A stretch of 64,000 bases of DNA from Antrihabitans auranticaus. Lineage in GTDB: Bacteria > Actinomycetota > Actinomycetes > Mycobacteriales > Mycobacteriaceae. The stretch lies in NCBI RefSeq assembly GCF_016481275.1, contig NZ_JAEMNW010000012.1:44536-108535 (forward strand). Direction: 5' to 3'. Shown in pieces: positions 45,309 to 55,024 of this stretch. How positions within the stretch are numbered: position 1 is the stretch's first letter; each line of letters opens with the position of its first letter. Below the pieces are notes generated by a model that saw only the letters and a list, made by a program, of their open reading frames with translations, did not search any database and was not told the origin of the DNA. Made by a program: the position numbers and the translations under genes.

Positions 45309-46172
45309 TCAGCTCGACTTCTGTACCGCCGCCCGAATTGCGCGGTAGACCGCTCGCGGCTTCTCGGTGTAGCGCAGCGTCTTCGACGCTTGGATCGCGG
45401 ACAGCTGGAACTGTGTGACGCGCTGCAACTCGACCATGCGGTCGTACTTCTCGCGCAACTCGACGTACTTTTCGACGATCTGCTCGGTATCGACGTCCTG
45501 GTCTTTCCGGACTGCGGAGAAGACGAACTGGTAAGTCTCGGCGTCGGGATCGGCGAGGATCTTGTCCAATACCTCCTGCGGCACCGTGCCGCGCGGCGCG
45601 AGCAGTTCGGTGTGAAACGCCGGTACACGCACTTTGCGCATCTCGGTGATCGTGTATCCGGCGTCGGACACGAGCTCGCCGACAGTCTTGCGGGTGAAGA
45701 ACCGAATGTGCGTCCGATCCAGCAACCCGAGCGTGAGGTAGTCGAACCTGCCTTCGAGCAGGGTCAGTCGTACGTCCACGTGCGCAACATTCGGCAGCGA
45801 CACCACAATTCGGCCGCCGGGCGCGAGCAGCGGGGCAACCCGGCGCAGGACCGCGTCCGGATAGAGAAGGTGCTCCAGAACATCACCGGCGAGCACGACG
45901 TCGAAGGGTCCGCTCAGTTCGTCGAAGATGTGCGGATCGTTGAGGTCCCCGATCACCACCCTGTGGGCGGCGACTTCCAGATCGGCGCGGTTGCCTTCGT
46001 CGTATTCGACTGCGGTCACTTCGCAGCGCTGGTCGACCAGCGCCCGGGTCACATCTCCGGCCGCCGCGCCCAGTTCGAGCACACGTTGCCCGCCGCCGAT
46101 CATCTGGAGTGCATACGAATGGGCATTGTTCGTCAATGATGCATCCACGACCGAGCGATATCTGCTCGCCAT
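45309..46172 (-). CDS. SAM-dependent methyltransferase with C-terminal coiled coil
   Basis: The protein has 287 residues. The class I motif is VLELGAAAGDVTRALVD (31-47), followed by VTAVEYDEGN, FDVVLAGDVLEHLLYP and LLAPGGRIVVSLPN. A helical segment, EQIVEKYVELREKYDRMVEL, and a basic end follow. AAAGG lies seven bases before the ATG at 46172. It precedes the glycosyltransferase-methyltransferase fusion by 55 bases on the same strand, so the two probably belong to one unit. The substrate is presumably a glycan intermediate. Confidence 0.85.
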   Translation of the reverse strand: MASRYRSVVDASLTNNAHSYALQMIGGGQRVLELGAAAGDVTRALVDQRCEVTAVEYDEGNRADLEVAAHRVVIGDLNDPHIFDELSGPFDVVLAGDVLEHLLYPDAVLRRVAPLLAPGGRIVVSLPNVAHVDVRLTLLEGRFDYLTLGLLDRTHIRFFTRKTVGELVSDAGYTITEMRKVRVPAFHTELLAPRGTVPQEVLDKILADPDAETYQFVFSAVRKDQDVDTEQIVEKYVELREKYDRMVELQRVTQFQLSAIQASKTLRYTEKPRAVYRAIRAAVQKSS

Positions 46173-46378
46173 AAAAGGACCTTTCCGGTTCCTGTGACGC
46201 TTCCAAATTGTGGCCGCAGATACTGCCCGCCCACAGCGCGACGAGTGTATATCCTGCGGCGTTGAATCAACAGTCATTGTTCACGCGAAAAACGCGAGCT
46301 GCCTAAAACGATTGAAGGTGATCATCGGAATCGCTGCAATGCATAACAACGCCGTTGTTGTGGCAGCGAAATTCGAAC
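46173..46378. other. AT-richer intergenic stretch with a small hairpin
   Basis: This 206-base stretch between two minus-strand genes is less GC-rich than its surroundings. AACAAC-GCC-GTTGTT (46345-46359) forms a 6-base stem downstream of the TylF-type gene and could be a weak terminator. The remainder should hold the promoter of the methyltransferase gene starting at 46172. No gene is seen. Confidence 0.45.
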
Positions 46379-47482
46379 CTAGGGTTGGTTTTTTCTAATA
46401 AGACGAGACTTGATGCGATTAGCCGATGCGAGGCTGCCACGCACCTTCGCGACGTACCGCAGACTGCGTGACGACCGGACCGCAGCGAGCTCGTTTGCCG
46501 TCGCGAGGTTCTGCGCCTGCAAGCGCGAGATCGTCAGCGCATGGAGTCTGTTCTCCTGCGCGATCCGCTCGTGGTCCATGAACAGCTTCGTGTATCTGTC
46601 CGTCAGCGCCGTCTCCGAATCGCCGGAATCGGGTTCGAGTGCCCTCTTCTTCGCAGAACCCTTCTGCCAGTACACGCCCGTCCAGTCGATGACTTCCATC
46701 GGATCGGTGATGCCGTAGGCCTCACGGAAGTCGTTGATCGCCTCGCTGCAGGCCGGGATCGCGTAGTCGTCGACGATGAGGTAGCCCCCGTCGGACAGTT
46801 TCGAGTACAGGTTGGTCAGTGCGTCCATCGTCGACTCGTACATGTCGCCGTCGAGCCGAAGCACCGCGAGTTTGTCGATTTCCGCATGGGGCAGAGTGTC
46901 TTTGAAGAAACCCTTGAGCATGACGACCTGGTCGTCGAGCAATCCGTAGCTGCGGAAATTCGCTTGGACCTCCTCCATCGGGATTGCCAACTGCGGGTAG
47001 AGGTGGAATGCGATGCCGGCGGCGTCCACCGGATACTTCTCCGCATCCGGTGGCGGCAGACCCTCGAAGGAGTCGGCTACCCACACCTTGCGGTCGCGTT
47101 CACCGTAAGCCGCGAGGATGCCGCGCATGAAGATGCAGGAACCGCCGCGCCAGACGCCGGTCTCGATGAAATCGCCGGGTACGCCGCGAGCGATCACGTC
47201 CTCGACACAGAACTGCAGATTCTTCATCCGCTTCACGCCGGTCATGGTGTGAGCGAGCTTCGGCCAGTCGCGCCCGTCTTCGCGGAGTGCGGCGCCGTGC
47301 GCCGGGAACATCGCTTCCATCTGGTTGCCGTCTGCGGCGTTCCAGAGCGACATCGTCAAAGTCTCGCGCAGCAGGTCGATATACCGCGCGCGGAGTTCGG
47401 AATCGGGCGCGGATTGCGACTCGCCCTGATCGGCCTGACTATTCGTTTCCGCCGTCTCGGCGTAAGTCGCTGTCCCTGTCAT
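46379..47482 (-). CDS. TylF/MycF-type sugar O-methyltransferase
   Basis: The protein has 367 residues. FIETGVWRGGSCIFMRGILA (105-124), VWVADSFEGLPPPDAEKY and LRLDGDMYESTMDAL with YLIVDDYAIPACSEAI match the macrocin O-methyltransferase (TylF) family, metal-dependent enzymes that methylate sugar hydroxyls. The conserved Asp residues of LDGDMY and VDDY are present. The C-terminus adds a coiled-coil and basic tail absent from TylF. It diverges from a glycosyltransferase with only 18 bases between the start codons. Confidence 0.9.
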   Translation of the reverse strand: MTGTATYAETAETNSQADQGESQSAPDSELRARYIDLLRETLTMSLWNAADGNQMEAMFPAHGAALREDGRDWPKLAHTMTGVKRMKNLQFCVEDVIARGVPGDFIETGVWRGGSCIFMRGILAAYGERDRKVWVADSFEGLPPPDAEKYPVDAAGIAFHLYPQLAIPMEEVQANFRSYGLLDDQVVMLKGFFKDTLPHAEIDKLAVLRLDGDMYESTMDALTNLYSKLSDGGYLIVDDYAIPACSEAINDFREAYGITDPMEVIDWTGVYWQKGSAKKRALEPDSGDSETALTDRYTKLFMDHERIAQENRLHALTISRLQAQNLATANELAAVRSSRSLRYVAKVRGSLASANRIKSRLIRKNQP

Positions 47483-47500
47483 GCGGGGGATCCTACAAGC

Positions 47501-48502
47501 ATGAACGCGTTATCTCCGATACTTGGACGGCAGGAAATGTTCGCATCGCGTTACAGTGCGCGCGAGAATGCAATTCAGCGCCAGAAAGGCGGGCTATTGT
47601 CTCCGTTACCGTCCCGAGATTCGGCCGCCGCGAGCCACGCCGGGGACGGTGTTGCCGTCGTAATGGTCACCCACAACGGCGCCGAGTTCTTGGCTGCCCA
47701 ACTCGCATCGATAGTGGCACAGAAGCCGCCGCCCGCAGCGGTGTATCTCGTGGACGACGGGTCCGCCGATGGATCGCCCAAGTTGGTCCGCGAGTTCTTC
47801 GCCCGGCATCCGGGAATTCCGCTGACCGTCATACCGGCGCCACGCCGGCGGGGTCGCGATCTCTACACGCGAATCGCCCGCAACTTCGCGGCCGGGCTCA
47901 GCGCAGCGGCGCCGTTCGGGTTCATCGCACTCGCCGATCAGGACGACATCTGGCCCAGCGACAGGCTCGCCCGGCAGCGGCAACGTCTCGAAGAAACCGG
48001 TGCGCTCCTGACAACCGGCAACGGCGAACTGATCGATCGCGACGGCAGGTCGACCGGCCGCACACTCCGCGATCGATTTCCGGTCACTGCGGGCTGGCCG
48101 ACGGCCGGACCCGGTGCTCGGATGCGTGCGGTCATGAAACAGCCGATGACGACGGGGGCGGCGAGCATGATCAGAAGCGAACTGCTCGACCTCGCACTGC
48201 CCGTCCCCGCCGGTTGGCTCCACGATCGGTGGTTCTCGCTGGTCGCGGTGGCCCGCGCTGGACTGGACGTCGATCCGGCGACGGCGTTGTACTACCGGAC
48301 GCACGAGCAGCAAGCGGTCGGCGTGCGCGGACACGCGGGCCGCACCGGCCGGGAACGCATAGCCGACGCGGTGCTGCGCCCGTACTTCACGATCCGCAAG
48401 GTACGGGACGTCTCGTTCACGCTGCGCGGGAAAGCGGTCGACCCTGCCATCCGCGCCGAACTTCGGCTCGGCAGTGTCCTGCGCAGCTACCTCGGCCGCT
48501 AG
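47501..48502 (+). CDS. Family 2 glycosyltransferase
   Basis: The protein has 333 residues. VAVVMVTHNGAEFLAAQLAS, VYLVDDGSADGS and FIALADQDDIW are GT-A donor/metal motifs like those of rhamnosyltransferases that carry DQDDIW. The start is chosen at 47501, with a GGGGGA eleven bases before. An in-frame ATG at 47537 is an alternative that would leave more promoter space before the divergent TylF-type gene. Its TAG stop shares CTAG with the stop of the convergent gene. Confidence 0.82.
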   Translation: MNALSPILGRQEMFASRYSARENAIQRQKGGLLSPLPSRDSAAASHAGDGVAVVMVTHNGAEFLAAQLASIVAQKPPPAAVYLVDDGSADGSPKLVREFFARHPGIPLTVIPAPRRRGRDLYTRIARNFAAGLSAAAPFGFIALADQDDIWPSDRLARQRQRLEETGALLTTGNGELIDRDGRSTGRTLRDRFPVTAGWPTAGPGARMRAVMKQPMTTGAASMIRSELLDLALPVPAGWLHDRWFSLVAVARAGLDVDPATALYYRTHEQQAVGVRGHAGRTGRERIADAVLRPYFTIRKVRDVSFTLRGKAVDPAIRAELRLGSVLRSYLGR

Positions 48503-49605
48503 CGACGGGTCGGCAGGTACGACGCGAGCAGCTGTTCGTATGCGGCACAGACACTTTCCCAGGTGTAGGTCTCTTTGGCGCGGATCTTCGCCTGGGTCTG
48601 GAACTGCTCGCGCAGCGGTGAATCGCCCATCAGCCTGTCGATGGTCTGCGTGATCTCGATCGGATCGGCTTGGACGAACAAGCCGGATTCGCCGAGCACC
48701 TCACGGTTGTAGATGGTGTCGCGCGCGACGACGGGCGCGCCCGAGGCCATGGCCTGAACGAGGGCTGGGTTCGTGCCGCCGACGCTGTGGCCGTGAAAAT
48801 ACACCGTGGCGTGCTGCCACAATGCGAAGAGCTTGTTGTCGTCGTGGATGTGGCCGAACCAGTGAATGTTGGCGTTGTTGGCCGCGAGTCCCGCGACGCG
48901 GTCGTCGAGTTCACCGCCGTAGCCCGACGAACCGACGATGGCTACTTTCCAGCGCTTGCTCAGATCGATTGCAGCAGTGAGGAAGTCGTCCATCGTGTTC
49001 TCCGGGACGAACCTGGCGACCATGAGGATGTACGGGTGACCGGACAGTTCGTCGATCGGATTCAGCAATCCAGGGTCGGTGCCGCCGTACGGGATGTAGA
49101 CGCCGTCACGGTCGAAGTCGACCTTCCACCGGCGAGCAATCTCCTGCGAATCGCACACGATCTCGTCGGCATGCTTGGCGGTCATGCGCGCGCCGGCGCG
49201 GAAGGCGGCCTTTGCTTTGGCGCCCCATTTTTCGCGCTCCCACTCGATGCCGTCGACGTTCACGATGATCGGAATCTTGCGGGCCTTGAGCACCGGGAAG
49301 AAGAATCCGTTGGCAACGTTGAGTACGAAAGCGACATCGGGTCGCCTACGGGCGGCGTGCGTGCACGACGTCAAACCGTAGGACAATGTGCTGATCGACT
49401 TGCTTTCGATGCCGAGTGTCGTCGCGGTCTTGACGCGGTCGTCACGCGCGGGATCGTCCGGCGTCGTCGAGCCTTTGCGGCCGTAGACGGTGACGTCCCA
49501 GCCCTCGTCGACGAGATACGGGGCCAGGCGACGGACGAGCGTCTCGAACCCGCCGTAGTAGCTCGGGTAGCCGCGCGATCCGATAATGGCTACGGACTTT
49601 GTCAT
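48499..49605 (-). CDS. Family 4 glycosyltransferase with DUF1972-type N-terminus
   Basis: The protein has 368 residues and a GT-B fold. The N-terminus, VAIIGSRGYPSYYGGFETLVRRL, is characteristic of DUF1972 rhamnosyl- and galactosyltransferases. VNVDGIEWEREKW follows, then PYILMVARFVPENTMDDFL and SVGGTNPALVQAMASGAPVVA at the donor site. It acts in the cytoplasm on a lipid-linked glycan. GAGGGG lies seven bases before the ATG at 49605. Its stop overlaps that of the convergent glycosyltransferase. Confidence 0.9.
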   Translation of the reverse strand: MTKSVAIIGSRGYPSYYGGFETLVRRLAPYLVDEGWDVTVYGRKGSTTPDDPARDDRVKTATTLGIESKSISTLSYGLTSCTHAARRRPDVAFVLNVANGFFFPVLKARKIPIIVNVDGIEWEREKWGAKAKAAFRAGARMTAKHADEIVCDSQEIARRWKVDFDRDGVYIPYGGTDPGLLNPIDELSGHPYILMVARFVPENTMDDFLTAAIDLSKRWKVAIVGSSGYGGELDDRVAGLAANNANIHWFGHIHDDNKLFALWQHATVYFHGHSVGGTNPALVQAMASGAPVVARDTIYNREVLGESGLFVQADPIEITQTIDRLMGDSPLREQFQTQAKIRAKETYTWESVCAAYEQLLASYLPTRR

Positions 49606-49809
49606 TCGTATTCCCCTCGGGTCGGTGTGTCTACATGTGATGACGTGCAAATACGTCGCAAATAGCTGAGCGAGCGGGCAACGATCACGCAGAAGCGTAC
49701 GCGCCGGTTTGTGACTGCGCTCACCCAGTTGCCCGAGGCTGCCGGCGTGACTCTTGCTCAAACGCGGCCCGTGCCGCAAAGTTGACGCTTCTCGGAAGGG
49801 CGCGCCTGG

Positions 49810-50412
49810 ATGCAACTCGTAGTGAACGCGAAGTCGGTGATCCGGCGCGGCGTCGTCTATTACAGCATCAGAAACAGGCGTGCGAAGGCCGCCGCTATCT
49901 CGGCTTGGCTGGATTCGCTGGGGTGCAAAACGATCCTGCTCATCGGGGCGATGGGCGAGGCCCATATCGAGCCTAACGGCGACATCGTGGAGAACGCGGT
50001 CGCCAACGGGCGCGAGGTCCGGCTGGCGCTGAACATCGACCGCGTCGCAACCCCGCACCCGTTCGTCGTCGCCGACGGCCGCCATTTGCCGTTGCAGGCG
50101 AACGTCGTCGACTTCGCTCTCGCGAACGCGATCATCGAGCACGTCGGCGGTGAAGCCGATCAACGGCGGTTCGTCGCCGAACAGACACGGGTCGCGCGAA
50201 ACTGGGTGATCACGACCCCGAACAAGTGGTTCCCGGTGGAATCGCACACCTCGGTCGTCTTCGCCCACTGGCTGCCGAGTTGGCGACGCGACCGCATCGA
50301 ATTCACCCGATTGCTGTCGCTACGGGAGTTCAAGTCCCTGCTGCCCGCGGGCGCGAAGGTGACCGGCCACTGGTGGACACCGACCTTTACCGCCTACTAC
50401 GCCAAGGAGTAG
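49810..50412 (+). CDS. Small SAM-dependent methyltransferase
   Basis: The protein has 200 residues. ILLIGAMGEAHIEPNGDIVE, VVADGRHLPLQANVVDFALA and NAIIEHVGGEADQRRFVAE match the core of class I type-11 methyltransferases; the C-terminal part is short. The cofactor loop is unusual (GAMGE). It precedes the DUF4012 gene by about 70 bases on the same strand. The role in glycan modification is inferred from its setting. GACGT-N6-ACGTC at 49642-49657 in the upstream region is a possible operator. Confidence 0.78.
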   Translation: MQLVVNAKSVIRRGVVYYSIRNRRAKAAAISAWLDSLGCKTILLIGAMGEAHIEPNGDIVENAVANGREVRLALNIDRVATPHPFVVADGRHLPLQANVVDFALANAIIEHVGGEADQRRFVAEQTRVARNWVITTPNKWFPVESHTSVVFAHWLPSWRRDRIEFTRLLSLREFKSLLPAGAKVTGHWWTPTFTAYYAKE

Positions 50413-50483
50413 CGGCGTTTCCCGGTGTTACGGTACTGCGGTCGCGTGAGGTCTCGTCGGGGAGCAGTAAGGAGCATCGAGCC

Positions 50484-52313
50484 TTGGAAGGTCGATCCGA
50501 GGAATCGCGGCGTGCCGGAAGACGGCTGTCGCCACGTCGATTGTGGTCGAAAGTTCGTGCGCGGCCGCGACTTGCAACAGCAGTGGGCGTTGTCGCGCTG
50601 TTCGTGCTGACGCTGTGCGTCTGGCTCGGTTACTCGCTACTGGGCGCGCGCTCGGCGATCGACGACGCGAGCGAGCATGCGGAGAACGCAAAGTCGGCGC
50701 TGTTGCGGGGCGACACGGCAATCGCGAGACAGGAAGCGAGCGATGCCCAGGACAGCGTTGCGGACGCGCGTGCCAAGGTCGGTTCTGCGCCTCTTTCGTG
50801 GCTCGGTGCGATTCCAGGGGTCGGCAGTCCGGTCGTCACCGTCGAGGAGATGAGCGACGTCGCGTACCGGTTGCTCGACGAAGTTCTGGTGCCGCTCGTC
50901 GACAGCCCGGCCTCGACAGTCCTGTCGAGCACCGGCGGAGAACGGCGGGTCGACCTTGCGGCACTTCGAGATTCGATTCCGGCACTGAACGATGCCGTGG
51001 CGCCGGCGGCCAGCGTGGCGCAGGCGGCAGACGAGGTTCCACGGTCGAGCTGGTTCGGCAGAGTCAACAATGCGCGCGATTCCCTGGTTCGCCAAACAGC
51101 CGATCTTGCAGAGCAATTGGGGAATGTGAGCCGCGCGGCACCGGTGCTGCCGCAGATGCTCGGCGCAGACGGACCACGCAACTACCTGATGGTCTTCCAG
51201 ACGAATGCCGAAGCCCGCGGGACGGGAGGCATTCTCGGCGGGACCGCGATCCTGCACGTCGAGAACGGCGCGATCAAGGTAGAGAAGCCCGCGAGCAACC
51301 TCGAACTACAGCTGCACTACAACCCCATCGACCTCGGCCCTGAATTTCAGAAGATGTACGGGCAGTGGGACGCGACCGCGAACTGGCAGAACGCGAACTT
51401 CAGCCCGCATTTCCCGTACGCGGCTGCGATCTGGCGGTCGATCTGGGCGCAGCACACCGGGCTCACGGTCGACGGCGTGATCGCGACCGATCCGGTTGCG
51501 CTCAGCTATCTGTTGTTCGGCGCGGGGCCGGTCACCCTGCCGAACGGTGAGGTGATCGATTCGTCGAACGTCGTTCCGATCACGCAGAACGAGGCCTACT
51601 TCAAATTCCGCGCGGAGTCGGAGCAACCCGCGCGCAAGGAGTATCTGCAGGAAATCTCCAAGGCTGTGATCGACGCGGTCAACAGCCCGTCCGACTCGAT
51701 GAAGACGATCGTCGCCGGACTCGGCGTGGCCATCGACGAAGGTCGTCTTGCTGTGTGGAGCGCGCACCCCGAAGAGCAGCAGGCCCTGGAATCGCTGCCC
51801 ATCGCCCATCTCGTGCCGACCGACCCTGCGCCGTACGCGAACGTCATCGTCAACAACGGCGCGGGTGGGAAGCTCGACTACTACCTGCAGCGGGCGATCG
51901 GTTACTGGGCGGGTCCGTGTGCCGGTCCGACACGCGACTCGGCGGTGTCGGTCGTGCTGACGAACACCGCGCCGCCCGGTCTGGACTATCCGTCCTATCT
52001 GGTCGGCAGGCGGACAGCGGAAACGCAATACGAAGGCCCACCGGGGACGAACCGATCGATCGTGTCCCTCTTCGCAACTGAGGGCGCAACGCTGAAAAAG
52101 GTCACCATCAACGGGATTCAGTTGCCGTTCGCGCTGACCACCACCGAACGCGGGCACCCTGTGTACACGGTGCCCGTCGTTATCGAGCCGGAGAAATCGG
52201 CGACGGTGATCTGGGAGATGACCGAGCCGACTGCTCCCGGTACGCCGCAGCTTCCGGTCCAGCCGCTGGTCCTGCCCGCAGCGGTCGCGCTGGAGGTTCC
52301 TACGTGTTCATAA
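50484..52313 (+). CDS. DUF4012 membrane-anchored protein
   Basis: The protein has 609 residues. A basic N-terminus precedes one membrane helix (about 30-54), then a helical region (SAIDDASEHAENAKSALLRG) and the DUF4012 domain with NYLMVFQTNAEARGTGGILG and TGLTVDGVIATDPVALSYLL. The fold is related to LytR-CpsA-Psr-type accessory domains found in polysaccharide clusters, but its chemistry is not established. I use the TTG at 50484 since AAGGAG lies nine bases before it; no ATG or GTG gives a better start. It is expected to face outside. Confidence 0.8.
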   Translation: MEGRSEESRRAGRRLSPRRLWSKVRARPRLATAVGVVALFVLTLCVWLGYSLLGARSAIDDASEHAENAKSALLRGDTAIARQEASDAQDSVADARAKVGSAPLSWLGAIPGVGSPVVTVEEMSDVAYRLLDEVLVPLVDSPASTVLSSTGGERRVDLAALRDSIPALNDAVAPAASVAQAADEVPRSSWFGRVNNARDSLVRQTADLAEQLGNVSRAAPVLPQMLGADGPRNYLMVFQTNAEARGTGGILGGTAILHVENGAIKVEKPASNLELQLHYNPIDLGPEFQKMYGQWDATANWQNANFSPHFPYAAAIWRSIWAQHTGLTVDGVIATDPVALSYLLFGAGPVTLPNGEVIDSSNVVPITQNEAYFKFRAESEQPARKEYLQEISKAVIDAVNSPSDSMKTIVAGLGVAIDEGRLAVWSAHPEEQQALESLPIAHLVPTDPAPYANVIVNNGAGGKLDYYLQRAIGYWAGPCAGPTRDSAVSVVLTNTAPPGLDYPSYLVGRRTAETQYEGPPGTNRSIVSLFATEGATLKKVTINGIQLPFALTTTERGHPVYTVPVVIEPEKSATVIWEMTEPTAPGTPQLPVQPLVLPAAVALEVPTCS

Positions 52314-52401
52314 CAGACCGGATCGGATGTATCGTGTCGTCCGGGTTCGCCGGTTGCAGGTGCTCTTCGCTCGACTCGATCATCGATAAGGGGCGGTTGT
52401 T

Positions 52402-52914
52402 GTGAAATCTCGCTTGATCAGAAGTCTCGCGGTCACAGGTTTGGCGGCCGTCGCCGTTTCGCTTGCCGGCTGCAGCGCCAAGACCGACGAGGCCGAGGCA
52501 CCGAGCCCGGGCGCTACCGTTGCCGCCGACCAGCCGGCGCCGCCGCTGCCCTCGCCGGAAGAGTTGAACGCGAAGCTGCAGCGTGCGCTCGACCCGAGCG
52601 TTTCACTGGACGAGAAGGTCCAGTGGGTGCAGGGCGGCGAAGCCGATCCGGAACTGTTCGACCGAATCGCCGGCGTCTACAAGCAAGAGGGCGCGACGAT
52701 CGTCGTCACGAATGTGACCGAATCCGGCCCCGGCCGGATGAATGCCAGCGCCGATTTCCTCCTGTGGGGCGAAGTGCACCCGCAGATCGTGCCATTCGTC
52801 GCCGAGAGCGGTGAGTGGAAAGTCGAGAAGAACTACGCGTGCGGCGTAGTTCAGTTCGCGCAGCTTTCCTCGCCCGCGTGCACGGGCGACTCGGCACAGC
52901 TGCAGCCGCGCTGA
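52402..52914 (+). CDS. Mtb12-like lipoprotein
   Basis: The protein has 170 residues. A signal sequence ends in the lipobox SLAGC, so it is probably lipid-anchored. The mature part, PSPEELNAKLQRALDPSVSL and DEKVQWVQGGEADPELFDRI, then ESGEWKVEKNYACGVV, follows the pattern of the low-molecular-weight antigen Mtb12 family of mycobacteria, a cystatin-like fold of unknown function. It starts at GTG with AAGGGG upstream. The acyltransferase begins one base after its stop, suggesting co-translation. Confidence 0.82.
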   Translation: MKSRLIRSLAVTGLAAVAVSLAGCSAKTDEAEAPSPGATVAADQPAPPLPSPEELNAKLQRALDPSVSLDEKVQWVQGGEADPELFDRIAGVYKQEGATIVVTNVTESGPGRMNASADFLLWGEVHPQIVPFVAESGEWKVEKNYACGVVQFAQLSSPACTGDSAQLQPR

Positions 52915-52915
52915 C

Positions 52916-55024
52916 TTGACCGAGACGACCACGCGCCAATCACTGCGGCCCGACATTCAGGGCCTGCGCATGGTCGCTGTCGTCTTGGTCATCTGTGCGC
53001 ATCTGTTCGACGCTCCCCGGGGCGGCTTCGTCGGGGTTGACGTCTTCTTCGTGATTTCCGGGTTTCTGATCACCGGCGCCTTGTTGCATCGCGCACACAG
53101 CGGTCAACCGCTGTTCTGGTGGTTCTATCGGCGCAGGATTCGCCGGATCGTGCCGGCGGCGACGCTCGTTCTCGCCGTCACCTGTATTGCGGCGTATCCG
53201 ATCCTCGCGGCCGGTGCTTACGACTCGTTGCTGACCGACTCGCTGTGGGCTTTCTTCTTCGCGTCGAATTGGCGGTTCGCGAGCGTCGGCACCGATTACT
53301 TCAGCGCGACGCAAGCGCCCAGCGCGGTCCAGCACTACTGGTCGCTTTCCGTCGAAGAGCAGTTCTACCTGGTCTGGCCTGCGGTGTTGCTCCTGATCGG
53401 GCTTGTCGCGGTCCGCGGCGCCTGGTCGTTGCGCGTGCGTTTGATCGCTTCGAGTGCGTGTATGGCCGCGATCGTTGTGGCATCGTTCGGATACGCCACG
53501 ATCATCGGCCGCTCGGATCCCGTCACGGCATACTTCTCGACCTTCGCACGGGTTTGGGAACTCGGCGTCGGCGCTCTTGTCGCAATTGCAGCTACGAAGC
53601 TCGGTCGCATCCCGGACCGGTTCGCGGGCGTCACGGCGTGGTCCGGCCTGGTTCTCATTGCCGTCGGCGTCGCCGTCTGTGCGACGGACAGTGCGGACTT
53701 CCGGCCGTGGACGCTCGCCGTTCCGGTCACTGGTGCCGCGCTGGTTCTGATCGGCGGAATGAATCGCACGCCGCAGTTCTTCTTCCCGCTGACAAATCGG
53801 GTGAGCGTGTATCTGGGCGACATGTCGTATTCGCTCTATCTCTGGCATTTTCCGGTGCTGACGCTGCTCGCCTACTTGATCGACCCGGGCGCGGTATTCG
53901 ATATCGCCGCCCTGCTGCTGATCTTCGGACTGTCGGTGGCGTCCTATCACCTCGTCGAAAATCCGATCCGCTATTCGTCGTGGCTCGAACCCGGTAAACG
54001 GGCGCTGCCGAAGCTCCATTTTTCGAAGGTCGTCCGCGTTGCCGCGGTTGCGTCGGCCGTGCTGATCGTGTGTGCGGTGTCCTTGGTCGCGGTCGAACGG
54101 AAGTCGGGTCCGCCACAGCTCGCCAACGCTGCCGCGCCGATCGTCGACCTCGAATTCACGACGGACGGACCGGAATCGCAGTCTCTCGCCGACCGCATCA
54201 GCGCCGCACTGACCGCGACGGCATGGCCGGAGCTGGACCCGACGATGGACGAGGCGATCGCGGGTCCGCAGGCGCCGCCCGACATTTCGTACTGCAGCGA
54301 AATGCCGTCCCCACCTGCGGCGGAGTGCACCTGGGGTGCGGATTCCGCTCCGCAGAAAGTGATGATCGTCGGGGATTCGGTCGCGGTCACCTACGTCGAG
54401 GTGCTCCGCAGAATCGCCGAGGACAGCGCCGGGCAATGGCAGGTCCGCAGCCGGGCTGCGTTCGGCTGCATTTTTGTCACGCAGACGATCGCCGGACCGA
54501 ATGCCGGGATGGGTGCCGCGTGCCCAGAGCACAAACGCGACGTCATCGCCGAGATCAAGAAGGTTCGGCCCGATATTCTCGTCATCACCAACTCCTACCG
54601 GCAGGCGTGGAATGTCGACGCGAATCGACTGCTGACCGGTCCGGACTGGGCTGCGGGGATGCAGACTCTGCTCGACCAATTTGCCGACAGCGTCGGCAAG
54701 ATCGTCTTCGTGACGCCGCCGCCGCTGTCGATCGATGTCATGAAGTGCTACAGCAAACTCGCGTCACCGGCCACGTGCATCGGAACGATCGACCCGCACT
54801 GGGTGGAAATGGCACTCGCGGAGCGTCGCCTCGCCAGTGCGATCGGCGCGGACTTCGTCGACTCGCGACCGTGGTTCTGTTCCGAAGCAGGCCAGTGCCC
54901 ATCCTTCGTCGGCACGACACCGGTCAAACGCGATCAGGTCCATATGACGCCCGAGTACGCGGACCTCATCACGCCCGCAGTCCGTGAACGACTCGAAAAA
55001 GAAGGGCTACTCGAGTCCGAGTAG
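52916..55024 (+). CDS. O-acyltransferase (AT3) with C-terminal SGNH domain
   Basis: The protein has 702 residues. The first 380 contain about ten membrane helices of the acyltransferase-3 family, opening with RPDIQGLRMVAVVLVICAHL and FVGVDVFFVISGFLITG. The C-terminal part is a periplasmic-side SGNH hydrolase-like domain with VMIVGDSVAVTY and DQVHMTPEYADL. Such proteins (OafA/OatA type) acetylate or acylate surface glycans. It starts at TTG, one base after the lipoprotein stop; conserved sequence begins within ten residues. Its stop lies inside a terminator hairpin. Confidence 0.9.
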   Translation: MTETTTRQSLRPDIQGLRMVAVVLVICAHLFDAPRGGFVGVDVFFVISGFLITGALLHRAHSGQPLFWWFYRRRIRRIVPAATLVLAVTCIAAYPILAAGAYDSLLTDSLWAFFFASNWRFASVGTDYFSATQAPSAVQHYWSLSVEEQFYLVWPAVLLLIGLVAVRGAWSLRVRLIASSACMAAIVVASFGYATIIGRSDPVTAYFSTFARVWELGVGALVAIAATKLGRIPDRFAGVTAWSGLVLIAVGVAVCATDSADFRPWTLAVPVTGAALVLIGGMNRTPQFFFPLTNRVSVYLGDMSYSLYLWHFPVLTLLAYLIDPGAVFDIAALLLIFGLSVASYHLVENPIRYSSWLEPGKRALPKLHFSKVVRVAAVASAVLIVCAVSLVAVERKSGPPQLANAAAPIVDLEFTTDGPESQSLADRISAALTATAWPELDPTMDEAIAGPQAPPDISYCSEMPSPPAAECTWGADSAPQKVMIVGDSVAVTYVEVLRRIAEDSAGQWQVRSRAAFGCIFVTQTIAGPNAGMGAACPEHKRDVIAEIKKVRPDILVITNSYRQAWNVDANRLLTGPDWAAGMQTLLDQFADSVGKIVFVTPPPLSIDVMKCYSKLASPATCIGTIDPHWVEMALAERRLASAIGADFVDSRPWFCSEAGQCPSFVGTTPVKRDQVHMTPEYADLITPAVRERLEKEGLLESE

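Noticed and set aside
45254..45628. N-terminal extension of the glycosyltransferase-methyltransferase fusion
   Set aside because: It is Ser/Arg-rich, lies inside the neighbouring methyltransferase gene in another frame, and a good ribosome site precedes the GTG at 45253.
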